Origin: Halocafeteria seosinensis
Lineage: Eukaryota > Sar > Bigyra > Bicosoecida
Direction of reading: 5' to 3'
Length of the DNA stretch: 64,000 nucleotides
NCBI GenBank assembly: GCA_001687465.1
Contig: LVLI01000217.1
Coordinates: 86,053 to 150,052, forward strand
Part shown: positions 24,671 through 36,400 of the stretch, in pieces
Layout of the letters: each line of letters opens with the position of its first letter
How positions within the stretch are numbered: position 1 is the stretch's first letter
The notes under the pieces: model-generated
What the model was told of the DNA's origin: nothing
Seen by the model: only the letters and a program-made list of their open reading frames with translations
Databases searched by the model: none
Position numbers and translations under genes: made by a program

Positions 24671-26376
24671 CTAGCGCACCACGCCTGTAGTATGACGCAC
24701 TTGGCGACGGCGACGAACTGGTGCTTCGTACTCTGAATCTTCACTTGAGTTGCCTTTTGATTCCACCTGTTTTTCTTCAGTTGCTTGCTCATCTGCATTC
24801 CACCGACGGCGGAGTAATCGGTTTCCGATGGTATCTGCAGATTCTTGGGAATGTTCTTCGGGTTCCTCTATAAACGCTAATGCTGGAGATTCGTCTCCCG
24901 GGTGATCAGAGTCGGAGCTTGCCTCTTTTTCATCAGAAGAATTCTCTTCTTCCTGTTCCTCGTGGCGATTGTAGCTAATCCGTCGCCTCCTCGTTTGCTC
25001 CGGCCGATTAGTTCTCCCCCTCGACACAGAAGAGCTGGACAAAGTATTAAAACGGTTACTCTGCGCATCTTCTCGCTTTTGCTTAGCGGAAGGATTCGGC
25101 GGAAATTGCCTGAGCCTATGCGTCTGCACTTGACGTTTAGTTCGGTTCACTTGCTCTAGTAAGCTTGCCAGTGATTCCTCAGTGTCCAGTAGTTCTGGGG
25201 GGTTACACAACGCTAAAAGAGCCATTAACGTGGGGAATGAAGAAAACGCACGTACCATCGTCATCGCATCGGGACGCAGAGTACGATATCAGCCTCGTCA
25301 AAACCGGTAAACACCAAGCAGATACTAGTACCTGCCCACGCTTCCTCATTTTCCCCAATGGCTGAACGATATATGGGCCTCCCTGCTTAATCATGGGCGC
25401 GACGACCCCAGAGTATACGTGAGAGACGAGCAATTCTTGCTGGGAGAAAAGCCAAAAGAGAATGAGTAAAGCGACGGTGAGGCGAATAACTCCAGAAATC
25501 CGACGCTTACTGAACCGGGAAACAAATACATCCACAAGATTATGAGACGCAGCTCTCGTGCATAAATCCTGTAAGAGGCATAGGGCACTATAAAGACACG
25601 AAGCACGTCAGACAAGACTGTAGGAACATGGGACTAACCATCCGTGCATCGCAGCCCAATTCAAGAAGCCGAAAATTATCCCTGGAAACATGCAGCACAC
25701 ACAGCCGGTCGTTAATGTTACCAGTGGGAGTCCTCTAGACCGTCAACATACAGAATCGCAGTGCATCCTCGCTTCTAGGCAATATATAATCTGATAACGG
25801 CAGTTGAGGGCTCTGTCTAGCCATACTTCGTCGGTAGTGGTCCACTTGGGACTCGTCGCTCCTCCGCCCGCCAGAAGCTTGCTGCTCCTGTGATCGGTTA
25901 CTAAAGTCGACAGGTGGTACTTGCTCGTCATCCGAAGAATGCTTGGCGTCTTCTTCAGGATTGTCGGTGTCATTATCTCGCTGGTCATTGTTGGTCGTGC
26001 TATCGGGGTTCGGCATGAAAAAGCTCATGAAACAGCTCGTTATCCAATGAAAGCCTTCCTGTTGTTGTTGCTGAGTTGTGGATTCCACGTCCGGAGTGGC
26101 ATCGCCTCTCTGCTGTGTATCATCGTTGTTTCCTCCCAAAACCATTCGTGATAAACGGCGAGCATCAGAACGCGCATCGGCACGAACTACTTTCGCCGTT
26201 CTGTATCCAGCCGCTATCAGTCCGAGCACTCTGAATCCAGTTCAATAGAGAGTGAGACGATAATGAATAAACATACACGCAACCATATCGACACTGAAGA
26301 GCGTCATGAACTATATGTAGAACCACTGGCGTTGGACGACTTACGTGAGGATATCCATGAGAGCCTCCGCCACCAT
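24671..26376 (-). CDS. REEP/TB2-DP1/HVA22-like ER membrane protein with long insert and tail
   Basis: Five exons: 26376-26345, 26230-25752, 25681-25639, 25587-25256, 25194-24671; introns 51-114 nt; 469 residues. Two long open frames that look separate are joined by a good 70-nt intron (donor GTATGT, acceptor TTTCCAG) that skips a stop. The joined protein has hydrophobic segments in the order of REEP/DP1 proteins: ILTVLGLIAAGYRTAK, then after ~140 polar acidic residues FWIIFGFLNWAAMH, then VDVFVSRF and VIRLTVALLILFWLFS with HVYSGVVAPMI. These proteins shape ER tubules. The C-terminal ~190 residues are Arg/Ser/Glu-rich and disordered. The insert between the first hairpin and the next helix is unusual for the family. 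The family call is by eye and moderate; gene structure is firmer. Confidence 0.6.
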
Positions 26377-26468
26377 TCCTTGTACCAAAAAAAAAGTCTG
26401 TCTTATGCAATACACAGTATACAATACCAAGTCGTACCGGTTTTGATATCTGACATATGTATACAGTA

Positions 26469-26482
26469 TAGGCTATAGCCTA
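26469..26482. repeat. 14-bp perfect palindrome in a divergent promoter
   Basis: TAGGCTATAGCCTA reads the same on both strands. It lies in the 240-base gap between the REEP-like (start 26376, minus) and LRRCC1-like (start 26617, plus) genes, next to two ACAGTATA motifs near 26405 and 26463. Confidence 0.8.
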
Positions 26483-26616
26483 GAGCGCAGGCTGCGCAGC
26501 TGGCTCCGTGATCTTCAACTTCAAGCTGCGGCTCCTGAATTCCAAAACAACTTAACGGGATTGTTGAACAAACATGCTTCATATATATATGTCCCGGGTA
26601 TATACTACTCTTTCTA

Positions 26617-29556
26617 ATGGAGTCTGCCTCTCTCTTAGGCAAAGGACTCCTCACGTGGGAGGAAGTGGTCAACCATCTCGGGCACGATCTGCCCCGTGAA
26701 TTGAACCTGCATTGCAACAATTTGAATGATTTGGACGCCAAGCAACAGTTTAATGAAGTAAAGTATTTGAATATTTCGTCCAACAAATTGACAACGTTGA
26801 AATCGCACGAGTTTCAGTGGTTCCCGACTTTGGAGACACTGGATGCTTCGGCCAATGAAATAAGCTCTATAGAGGGATTTGGCGAGGCGACTGAGGGTTT
26901 GGTACATTTAAAGCTCGCATATAATGAAATCACGGACCTTGGGTGGTTGATAAGTTTATATGGTAAGGAGCAGTTCAAGACGTTGGATCTACGAGGGAAC
27001 AGCATTTCGTCGATACATGAACTGCGGTGGCTGTCTGGTTGCCAGTCTTTGGAGAGTGTACGATTCAGGGAGTCGAATGGTGCTTCAGCAAACCCTGTGT
27101 GTGACCCGCATCGCCTTTACATGGCTGCAGTGCTCACGTTTTGTCCCCATATTAAGTACATCGATGGAGTCGAAGTAGAGCAGTCCTTACTGGCACGGCA
27201 CTCGCGTCAGCAGTCCCCAGGGCTGGCCGCGCGATACCCGCGGCTGTATGGGGTTTGGGCTCATCGATATGTCAAGGGAAGAGGCAAGCACGGGAACTCC
27301 AATCAGCCAAGGCAAGCAGAGGGTAGTGAAGTGGACCAGCAAGAAAAGAGCCTAAATGAACAACTCTGGAAGGAAATTGACCAATTGAAAAATCGTCTAA
27401 GTGAGCAGGAAGTGGGGGAAAATGACCAACAGACACTCTTGGAACAAGCGGAAGCGAGGCTTACTGGTGAAAAAGAAGAACTCAAAACCGAAGTAGCGAA
27501 ATTGAAAAGCGACTTGGAAGAGCGGGAGAAGGTGGAAAATAAGCGTCGTGAAAGTTTGGAGGAAAAAAACAATAACCTTCAGGAAGAAAACGAACAACTG
27601 AAGACGGAAGTAGGAAAATTAAAAAGTGACTTGCTAGAGCACGAGGAGAAGGAAAATAAGCGCCGTGAGTATGTTGAGGAAGAAAACGAACAACTGAAGA
27701 CGGAAGTACAGAAATTGAAAACCTACTTGGAAGAGCGCGAGAAGGAAATTAAGCGCCTAGGATATTTTGAAGAAAGGACCAGTAAGCTGGAGGAAGAAAA
27801 GGGACAACTCAAGACGGAAGTAGAGAAATTGGAAACCTACTTGGAAGAGCGCGAGGAAGAAATTAAGCGCCTAGGATATTTTGAAGAAAGGACCAGTAAG
27901 CTTGAGAAAGAAAAAGAACAACTCAATAAGGAAATTGACGAGTTGAAAAAGCGCTTTAGAGAGCGAGAAGTAGAGGAAGATGAGCAACGGAGGTCTCTCG
28001 AACAAGCGGAAGCGAAACTTACGGCAGAAAATGAACAACTCCAGACAGAAGTAGGGAAATTGAAAAACCACTTGGAAGAGCGCGAGGGGGAGGCAAATAA
28101 GCACCTTCAATCTTTGGAGGAAGAAAAAGAACAACTCAAATCGGATCTCCGGGAGTTGAAATGCCTCTTGGAAGAACGCGAAGCGGAGGAAAACGAACGC
28201 AGAAGGTCTTTGGAGTCTCTTCGTGAAGAGAATGAAATGCTCACTAACCGTAGCAAGCACCTCAGTGAGCACAATGAAAAGTTACAGTTACAGTTGGACG
28301 AGCGCAGAGAAGAGAAGGAACAGCTCAAATCGGAGACCAAAGAACTGTATAAACGATTGGAAGAATACAGAGACGAGGAAAACGAGCTGAGGGCAAAGTT
28401 GGAACAAACAAAGGAATATTTGCAAGCTGATATCGAAAGGTGGGAAAAGAAGTACCAAGATGCAATTCGTCACTACGAACAGCGGCTATTGGACCTGGAG
28501 CACGAATGGAGGGAAGCGACCGAGTCCCAAGCTGACGTAGCAGAAGAAGAGGTTCGAAATGCGTCCTTCTTGTTTAAGCAGACGTATCAACAAAAGCACG
28601 ATGCGGAAGAACGCGTTCGAAATTTAGAAGCGCAGCTTAATAAATTGCAGTCACAGCTGGAAACGGTTGAGACAAAGGCTCAGCGGCAGGTCGAAGACAA
28701 GGAAGCGCAGCTTAATAAATTGCAGTCACAACTAGAAGCGGCGGATACGAAAGCTCAACGTGGGATCGAAGAACGGGAAGTACAGCTTAATAAATTGCAG
28801 TCACAGCTGGAAGCCGCGGAGACGAAGGCTCAACGTGAGATGGAAGAAAAGGAACGAAACTATACGGAGCAGCTGCGCGAGAAAGACCAAACAATGCGTT
28901 ACTTAAAATCTGAGCTTCAGGATCAGTATCGGAAGATTAGAGAATTAGAACGCGAACTACATTCGTTACGGGAGGACAACAAGGCCATGGAAAAGCAGAA
29001 ACAACGTGCAGAGCAACGAGCATATAATGCGGAAGTGGATGCTCAATCGTATCGGCAGTTTAACGAACAACTCGAAGGAGTCGTACAGGATTTACGCTCC
29101 CAGGATCCTGACGAACAGTTGTGCCAAAAACTAGCCGAAAAGGAGGAGGCTTTAGAATATGTAGAAGCCCAAGTGCGGAACCTGCAGGAACATCTTTACT
29201 CGAGGGAACAACGTCAGCATCAGGAGATCGAAAAACTTGATAAGGAGAAGAAAGCAGTCGAAGAGTCCAAACAGGAGTTGAAAAGTCAACTCTCCCAACG
29301 CGATAAAACAATTCGAGAACTCCGTAGTAAAATAAAATCAATTGAGCAAAGGAACCAAAAAACCGAAAAACATATTGAGACGACGGAAATGGAGCTAAAG
29401 GTTCTTTTGGATGAACTTGATAAAGAAAGGGAGAAAAACAAAGAGTATGCAGAGTATATGAACAACGTGCAGCAAGCGTTTCGTCAACTCCAGCATTTTC
29501 CCCCGTCTCTTGGATCGGAAGACCGTTCTTACGCGGAAACCAAGTCGACGAGGTAG
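26617..29556 (+). CDS. LRR and coiled-coil protein, LRRCC1/VFL1-like
   Basis: A single exon of 979 residues. Residues ~25-185 hold about five SDS22-type leucine-rich repeats (for example KYLNISSNKLTTL and LVHLKLAYNEITDL) capped by SNGASANPVCDPHRLY and CPHIKYIDGVEV. The rest, from ~240 to ~960, is continuous coiled coil. This layout and the cap resemble LRRCC1 (CLERC) and Chlamydomonas VFL1, proteins of the centriole lumen that control basal-body orientation. Other LRR-coiled-coil centrosomal proteins, such as centriolin, are alternatives. The coiled coil contains recent tandem duplications (27721-27948 and 28630-28854). Divergent from the REEP-like gene; followed in the same direction by the giant coiled-coil gene. 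Confidence 0.65.
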   Translation: MESASLLGKGLLTWEEVVNHLGHDLPRELNLHCNNLNDLDAKQQFNEVKYLNISSNKLTTLKSHEFQWFPTLETLDASANEISSIEGFGEATEGLVHLKLAYNEITDLGWLISLYGKEQFKTLDLRGNSISSIHELRWLSGCQSLESVRFRESNGASANPVCDPHRLYMAAVLTFCPHIKYIDGVEVEQSLLARHSRQQSPGLAARYPRLYGVWAHRYVKGRGKHGNSNQPRQAEGSEVDQQEKSLNEQLWKEIDQLKNRLSEQEVGENDQQTLLEQAEARLTGEKEELKTEVAKLKSDLEEREKVENKRRESLEEKNNNLQEENEQLKTEVGKLKSDLLEHEEKENKRREYVEEENEQLKTEVQKLKTYLEEREKEIKRLGYFEERTSKLEEEKGQLKTEVEKLETYLEEREEEIKRLGYFEERTSKLEKEKEQLNKEIDELKKRFREREVEEDEQRRSLEQAEAKLTAENEQLQTEVGKLKNHLEEREGEANKHLQSLEEEKEQLKSDLRELKCLLEEREAEENERRRSLESLREENEMLTNRSKHLSEHNEKLQLQLDERREEKEQLKSETKELYKRLEEYRDEENELRAKLEQTKEYLQADIERWEKKYQDAIRHYEQRLLDLEHEWREATESQADVAEEEVRNASFLFKQTYQQKHDAEERVRNLEAQLNKLQSQLETVETKAQRQVEDKEAQLNKLQSQLEAADTKAQRGIEEREVQLNKLQSQLEAAETKAQREMEEKERNYTEQLREKDQTMRYLKSELQDQYRKIRELERELHSLREDNKAMEKQKQRAEQRAYNAEVDAQSYRQFNEQLEGVVQDLRSQDPDEQLCQKLAEKEEALEYVEAQVRNLQEHLYSREQRQHQEIEKLDKEKKAVEESKQELKSQLSQRDKTIRELRSKIKSIEQRNQKTEKHIETTEMELKVLLDELDKEREKNKEYAEYMNNVQQAFRQLQHFPPSLGSEDRSYAETKSTR
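27721..27948 (+). repeat. 114-bp (38-codon) tandem duplication in the coiled coil
   Basis: Two copies start at 27721 and 27835. The first ~80 bases are almost identical (ACCTACTTGGAAGAGCGCGA in both), and similarity then fades. Each unit encodes a motif with EERTSKLE. The near identity at third codon positions suggests a recent duplication. Confidence 0.75.
28630..28854 (+). repeat. Three 75-bp (25-codon) repeats in the coiled coil
   Basis: Copies begin at 28630, 28705 and 28780, each with CAGCTTAATAAATTGCAGTC and encoding AQLNKLQSQLE or VQLNKLQSQLE followed by a similar tail. Confidence 0.8.
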
Positions 29557-30401
29557 AACAACGACTAGCTGGTTGGGATGCTAGGAAATTGCCGTCCGCA
29601 CCTTCCCCTCCACAGCTGGAATGTTCTATCCCCATCCCCGTGGGGATTGCTGTGGGGACAAACAGAAACATTTATAATGTTTTCACATAGTGGTTCGCTA
29701 TTAGTCTGTGTTAATTGCTACTAGCAGTAGTCTTAAAACGTGAGAGGAACATTGGAATTTATAGGTTCTTTTTGAAACGAATTCCAGCTGGAATACCTGG
29801 TTTTGTGATACAAGTATCAAATTCTAGATTCTTATGCAGCGATTTGGTCCTATTTTAGACAGTACGGGGCCGAGAATTCCCAAACGAACATTCAATTGCT
29901 GAGATAATAAACAATTCCACCATTCACGACGTACGTGGTTCATTAGGTTAATCCGATAACTTAATCGACAGACCCCGGGTCATACGGAGATTTGGGAAGG
30001 CATATAATGAGCTTACATCCAACATCATCTTTTCATATCTGTGTGATTCTGACCACATAATTTTGGTAAATTCAACTCCGTGCGGAACCTGCCAGGCAGT
30101 GCCAGCGAAGGACTGGCCAGTTGCACTCGGGGCAACCCATTAACGGTTGGAAAGCTAGCTGTTATTTGAAGTCCCTACTGCCGAACACTTGACTGTAAAA
30201 ACACACAAGAGGCGACAATGAGCTTATTGTTATAGTATAATACTCCTAGTGCTCATTGACAGTAGCCGGTTTCAAATAGCACGACCACTGGCAATATCCT
30301 CGTCCTTGCATCTAGTTCAAAGAGAGACGAGAGGGCTTTGTGTACCTTCAATCATCCGTACACGTTGAGCATACGGCTAACGAAGCGCTACAAGAATCGA
30401 G
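29557..30401. other. Long intergenic stretch with a nested inverted repeat
   Basis: 845 bases between two plus-strand coiled-coil genes. No coding potential was found. Around 29623-29655 there is a small CCCC/GGGG-type hairpin just after the upstream stop. The main feature is the set of concentric inverted repeats at 30163-30278, 124 bases before the next start codon. Confidence 0.5.
30163..30278. repeat. Concentric inverted repeats (four nested stems)
   Basis: Four pairs are nested about one centre: TATTTGAA (30163-30170) with TTCAAATA (30271-30278); CTACTG (30175-30180) with CAGTAG (30260-30265); CAATGAGC (30216-30223) with GCTCATTG (30251-30258); AGTAT (30234-30238) with ATACT (30240-30244). 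The left arm has a 35-base bulge between the second and third stems. It could be a structured RNA, a small foldback element or a cruciform promoter element. Confidence 0.7.
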
Positions 30402-33400
30402 ATGGATCGAAGCCCTCTGGGGCACCACTCGTTCTTAAGAGAGCTTGCCTCTCAGGTCCTGAGGTCCCGGAAGCCCGTAAACTTTCCCATCCCGTTCACT
30501 GCATTTATCGAGTTTGAACATGTAAGTGGTGCTATGGTGCTACATCTAAGACACACATCGCAGCATTATATGCATACCCTTTCAGGATACTCCGGAATGC
30601 ACGGCTATGTACACTGGCGCCTCTGGTGCATTGATTGTTAAGCGCGATGAGACTCCAGTTCAACTAAGGGACAAGTTATTCGCAACCAAGAAGAAGAAGG
30701 TACGATATCTTTCTTTAAAAACAATATCCTTTAGAAGGGCGTTTACAGCTTTCAGCGATAACTGAAACAGATCACGGTGGCTCGTGTACTCTATAGTGAC
30801 GACGCTGAGGAAGAAATCAAGAAAGGGGACTTCTTGAGTAGGAATGGACAAATATCGAAAGCAATTCTGTCGAGGAAACAAGGTGTCATTGTGGTACAGG
30901 TACGGCGTCTGATTCCGTCCTTTAGAATAACTGTTTGTGGCTTTACTAGAACGGGGTGTTACAGGCACAACCTGGTTTCAAAGTTAGCGGAAAGTACATG
31001 CTGAAACTAACGTCTGGAGTTGGAGGAAACGTACGGGATTTGTGTTCTCTCTCTTCGTCCTCTTTATTTGCACACAATTATCACAATGCAGAATGTCAAT
31101 CTTGAAAAGCTTTCCACTGGTGGGGTCGACACTAGTTCACCGGAGATGGAACCGATAGTGTCCTCTATTGAAATGTTCCGTACACATTGGATGAAACTAA
31201 CGGTAGGCAGCAGTCCACTCCGTCTTCCTTTGCGACTGTTTTGATCAAGCATAAATTATGGATTTGTCACATTGCAGAAAAAATTCATCAACCAGGCACA
31301 CATTATTTTCGTGAAGAGTAAAGAAAAGGCATGGACTGCAATTGAGGTCCGAAATTTTCTCACTTCGAAGGTTGAGGACTCTCAGGAGGGCCGAGACCAA
31401 TTCGATTTTCTTCCTGAAATCCAAACTTCTGCCGCGAATGCTGACGGGCGAGCCTCTCCAGTTGCAACAAGTGGTTCTTTGGGAGCAACAAGCACAGGGA
31501 ATGACTCAAGGGTAACGTTCGAACGTGGTCAACGTTGGAGAGTCAGCCCCGACGACCCTAGCAGCGCAACCATGCTTGAACATGAATCTAGAAATGCCTC
31601 CGGCGAAACATTCACAATCCGCGGGAAGCCTTTTCTAGCCACTCCAACAACCACAGAAGGAGTCCAGTGGAATCGTGATCAACATCAGAACCGACAACCG
31701 TCTGTTTCTGAATTGCAAGCCCAGTTAGACGAAAAATCTCAACTGGTTGTCGATCTACAGAGAGATTTGGAGAAATGTCGCAATTCGATTGCTACGTCGG
31801 AGAGACTGCGTAACTTGGTCAAGGATAGCAGGCGTGATCCAGTCGACGAACTTGAACAAGAAATTATTACGCTTACTCAGAGTTTAGAAGAAGCAAAAAA
31901 CGATGCAAAGCGAGCCCACCAAGACGCCAGGAATCAACTGGAGAAGGAGCACGTACGAGACTTAACAAGCATGAAGGAGAAAGTTCAAGATCTCCAGGTA
32001 GAGTCGCGAAAATTGGAGAATGAGCTTAGAACAACCAAAATGGAGAATAAAGATCTAGAGAAAAGGAACGAGCAGTTGAAGTCCCAGAATGAAAAGTTGG
32101 CAAGCCACTTTGAGTCTTTGCTAAACTCCTGCAAAACTGCTCAGGGAAAGGCGGAGGTCGATCCGTACGCTGAAGAAGTTAAGAGACTTGAAAGTCAAGT
32201 TGCCTCTTTGAAAAATGACTTATCTGATTCCCAACAAGCAAAAGCCCAGCTGGCTCGGGAATTAGCAAACATCCACTCTAAGTGGATGGAGGAACGAACG
32301 AAGCAGCCGGTGCAGAACCAGCGAGCAACCATAGACAGTGGGATGTCGATTGCTGCAGAAGACTGTAAGAGCTACGAAATTGGATGGGTTACTGCTGAAG
32401 GAGAAGCGCTGGCGGAAGCTAAATTAGCCCAGAAAAAAACAGACGCAATTCGGAAAGAAATAAAGCAACTAAAGGAAGAGTTGGATAGAACTCAAGCGAC
32501 GTACCAGGAGTGCCGGGAAGAACTGCATCAAAAAACATATGAACTCAACCTCGCTAAACAACGGGAGCACGCATACGAACCCTATATGGAAACGAAAGAT
32601 GCCGAAGTGCGAGCGTTGAGAGAGGAGTTATCAGCTGTTCGGCGAATGTACACGAGTAACAGCGCAGCATCTTCTACTCTTCGAGAAAAATCACTAACTT
32701 CCACTGTAGACCGTCTGCAAAAGGACCTCGAGAGATCACACGAATCCACGGAGAAGTATCGGAACTTGTTGGACAATGCCACACAAACGATAAATGATCT
32801 CAGGGAAAAAGTGCGTCAATGTCACCGTGACTCGATAAACAAGCAAGAAGCGATTAGGGCAGAAAATGAATCTCAAAGGATGATAGAACACTCGGAAATG
32901 GAGGAAAAATTGAGAGCACTCGAGAAGTCCTACGAAGAGAAACTTCTGCGAGAATCTCAGTTTTATAAAGACAAAATGTATGCGTACATTAAGAAGCTCG
33001 AGAAGTCCAACTCAGAGCGCCTGGAATCTATAGAGGAAATGAGCAAGAGTTCCTCGGGAGACGCCCTGGAGACCGAATACCGTAAGCTTTACTCAAGCGT
33101 GGAACAATTGCAAGCTATATCTGCTGACGAAGGTAAGAAATGTTTCGAAGTCTAGTACCGCTAGACAAGGATGGCTTTATTGTTCTATGCGTTACAGACC
33201 ACGTGCGATACATGAAAGAAATGACGAAGAAATATTTTGAAAGCCAGAAGACGCTCCAGCAAACCCGAGAGAAGCTGGTACGAATATCTTCTCAACACGC
33301 AAAATCTGAGTCTTCAATGTCGGTTGAAGCGCAAAAGCTTGTGGTTGATTCCGTTTCGGAAGTTATGCACGTCCAAGCAACATCGGACGCTAAAGCCTCC

Positions 33401-36400
33401 GCTGCTGTAGCCAAGTTAGAGGGACAGCTGAAAAGGAGACAAGACGAACTGAACTCCTTGATAAGAAAGAACAATCAAAGTGACAGGACAATCGAGGCCT
33501 TAAAGCGGGAGAGAGACTTTGCGAAGAAGTGCATGGAAGAGATGCAGCAGTCGTGTGCGAGTACTGAGAGGACAGCTAAGCAGTTTAAAGAAAGCCTAAG
33601 AAAAGCCAACGAGGAGGTCGAAAAGCTGAGTCGAAAACTAGAGGATTCAAGGAAAGCTGAAAATCTCAAACTTCCATATGAGATGTGGAAAGAAGAAACT
33701 TCCAAAGTTGTTGCAAGCATTCAAGGTAAAGCGCACCAGAGCACTGAGAAAATGGTTGGTAAGATACAGTTAGAAGTATTTGGACAGTTTGAGAATAAGA
33801 TAAAGCAACTGGAGACGGACATGGAGCTTATGAAGATAGCACATCAACGAGATATGGACACCAAGGAGGAAGCCATGAGAAAATGGCCCGAGCAGCTTAA
33901 AGAGCAGTTGTTGCAACAAAGGTCACAAGAGTATGAACGAAGCTTGGCCCTCAAACAAGAAGAGCGCAACCGTTCGTTGTCACAGATCCAAAAGAAGAAG
34001 ATATTACTTGAGAGGAAATTCGAAACGGAAAAAGAAGAAATGAGAATGAAGCATGAAGAGAGTGTGAAAGCGCAAGAGTGGAAAGTGACTTCCAAATGTC
34101 GCGATTACGCTAACCAACGCATTAAGGAAGTGCACCAACGGTTGGAACAAGCTTTCCAGCTCAGATCAGAGGCCAATCAAGCCATCTTTTCTAAGGAACG
34201 CCACGAATTGATGATACAGATAAAATCCTTACAATCGCAGATAAGCTCCGCTGAGCCGGCAGATTCTAAGCAACTTTCACCTGACAAACACGCAGTTGAA
34301 ATAAACAAATATCTCGCTGAAATAAGGGAAACATACTCAAAATCAATGGAGGAAAAGCGGCATTTTGAAGAAACGAAAATGGCAGAAAAAAGACGGAAAA
34401 CTTCATTGGATAGTATTTCTCAAGAACTGCGTAAGTCCAGGGCAGATATGACAGCAGTCTCGAAGAGGGAGCTACAGACGATTAGAGAGAACTGCAAGTA
34501 TCTGAAACAAGACTTTGTAAAAGAACAAACAGAAGTCGAACAGCTGAAAGACATGTTGCGAAAGCTCATGCAGGCACTAAGAGAGTACACGCCAAACAAC
34601 TTTGAGCGCGACGATTATGGGTCACTAATTATTGAAGAGGGGAAGGAAGACGAAGATCAAAGTGCTCTAAGAGAAAAATTGCGTCGAGCGAATGAGAAGA
34701 TACGCCAACTAACGTCAGATGAAAAACACCTCGGGGAACTTAAGAATCAAGTCAACGCACTCAACACCGCCCTCCATGAGGTTCTGCACAAGATTGAGGC
34801 TCAAGTGAAGGAGTCAGGAACTATCGAACACGGAGAAGCGGACTCCAAGATGTTAAGTATGCGAGATTCAGAACTATACAGCGCGATGAGAGCAGACCTT
34901 TTGGAGTGGGTCTCCAAAGTTCTAGAAAGTAACCAGTTTACCGTCGAGCAAAGCAGTTCCGAAAAGTCTGCAATTATGCCCCTAGTAGTCTATGATGAGG
35001 CAGGCAACGTCAACACGCAACTGCTTGACGATGTCGCTCAAGGGCAGCTTGCAGATATGAAGGATAAGCTAAGCGCTGCTAATGAGAGAATCACACGACT
35101 TGATCTAGAGATTAAAAGTTATCAAGATGAGCTCATGAGGGAGCAAAGTAGCTCTTCGTTAAAGGAGAGTGAACGTGGAAGTAAGACATCGTGCACTCAA
35201 TGTCAGCAGGAGCGAACCAAGCTTCGAGAATCTGAAGATGAATTGATGAAGGCTAATGATAAAATAGAACGGTTATTACGCGAAATGGAAGTCCAGAAGT
35301 CTGAAAAGCAGCATGAGGCTGAGCGATACGAGCTAACGGTTTCCCGTCTTAAACAACAACTGATTAGTTTGGAAGCGGAGCAGAAAGACCTTAAAGAAGC
35401 CCAAAAAGAAGAATTGGAGAAAGAGCGCAGAGAATACGACAGTAAACTGTCTAGACTTCGTGCTGAAAGAGACGAAAAGATAGCAGAGTCACAGCAACGG
35501 GAGAAAGAGATGCAGCAAGAGTTCGACCGAAGACAGCAAGAAATTTTTAAGTCTCTTGAGGAAGAAGACAAGCACAACCTTGAGCAGAAGAACCAAATAT
35601 TGGAACGAATGCGAGCGGATCATGAAAAGCAAATTCAGCGACTAAGAGAGGAATACGACGACAAGTTTCGGTCTGTTCAGGTGGAGCACAATGACCAAAT
35701 TGTGCGGCTCATGGAAAAGCATCAAGAAGAGGTTGAAGAACTTCGAGACAATATGGCCAAAGAAGCCTCTGAACAACGATCCAAAGAAATAGAAGAGCTA
35801 CGTTCCTCACTTTCCCAGCGAGAACAGGAGAGAATCGATTCCTTAAGAGAGCAAGTAGACCAAGAATTTGCTGTGGCCACTGAGGAAGCTCGAGAGGCTC
35901 AAGATCAAGCCGTTCAACAGGCCTATGAACAGCATCAAGAAGAACTGAAGCAGCTTTATGCTGAGCATCAAGACGAAATAAATCGATTGATAGATGACAA
36001 AGACCGCGAACTGAGAGCTGCCGAGGCGAAGCACATGGAACAGTTGGCTGAGACTCGTCGCCACTACGAGAACAGGATAGAGGAACTGCAAGACGAGACT
36101 GAGAAAACGATAGAACAAGTCCGAGTACAGAGCCAGGAGGACCAGAAAAAGGCTATTGAGCGGGCTGTGTCTACTGCCAAACGAAACGCCGAAACCGCCG
36201 CGGGAGGTGCTGCAGAAGAATTGACTACCCAACTCCAAGAAATGCAGAGTGAGAACGACGAACTGCGAAAGGCGAATGACGACCTCGAGAAAGAGCTCAG
36301 ACGTATAGAGTCCAAGATTGAGGACGACGAAGATCTGTATGCTCACCGTGTAAATCAGTTGCGAATGGAATTGGAGGATGCAAGAGCTCATGCATTGAGA

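Noticed and set aside
25735-26229. A separate 164-residue gene and a separate gene starting at 25691
   Set aside because: A strong donor at 25751 and acceptor ending at 25682 join both frames in phase and recreate a REEP-like protein, so one gene is more likely.
27303-28473. Several antisense open frames opposite the LRRCC1-like coiled coil (also 29060-29671)
   Set aside because: Their Phe/Ser/Leu-rich translations are the expected shadow of Glu/Lys/Gln-rich coiled-coil codons on the other strand.
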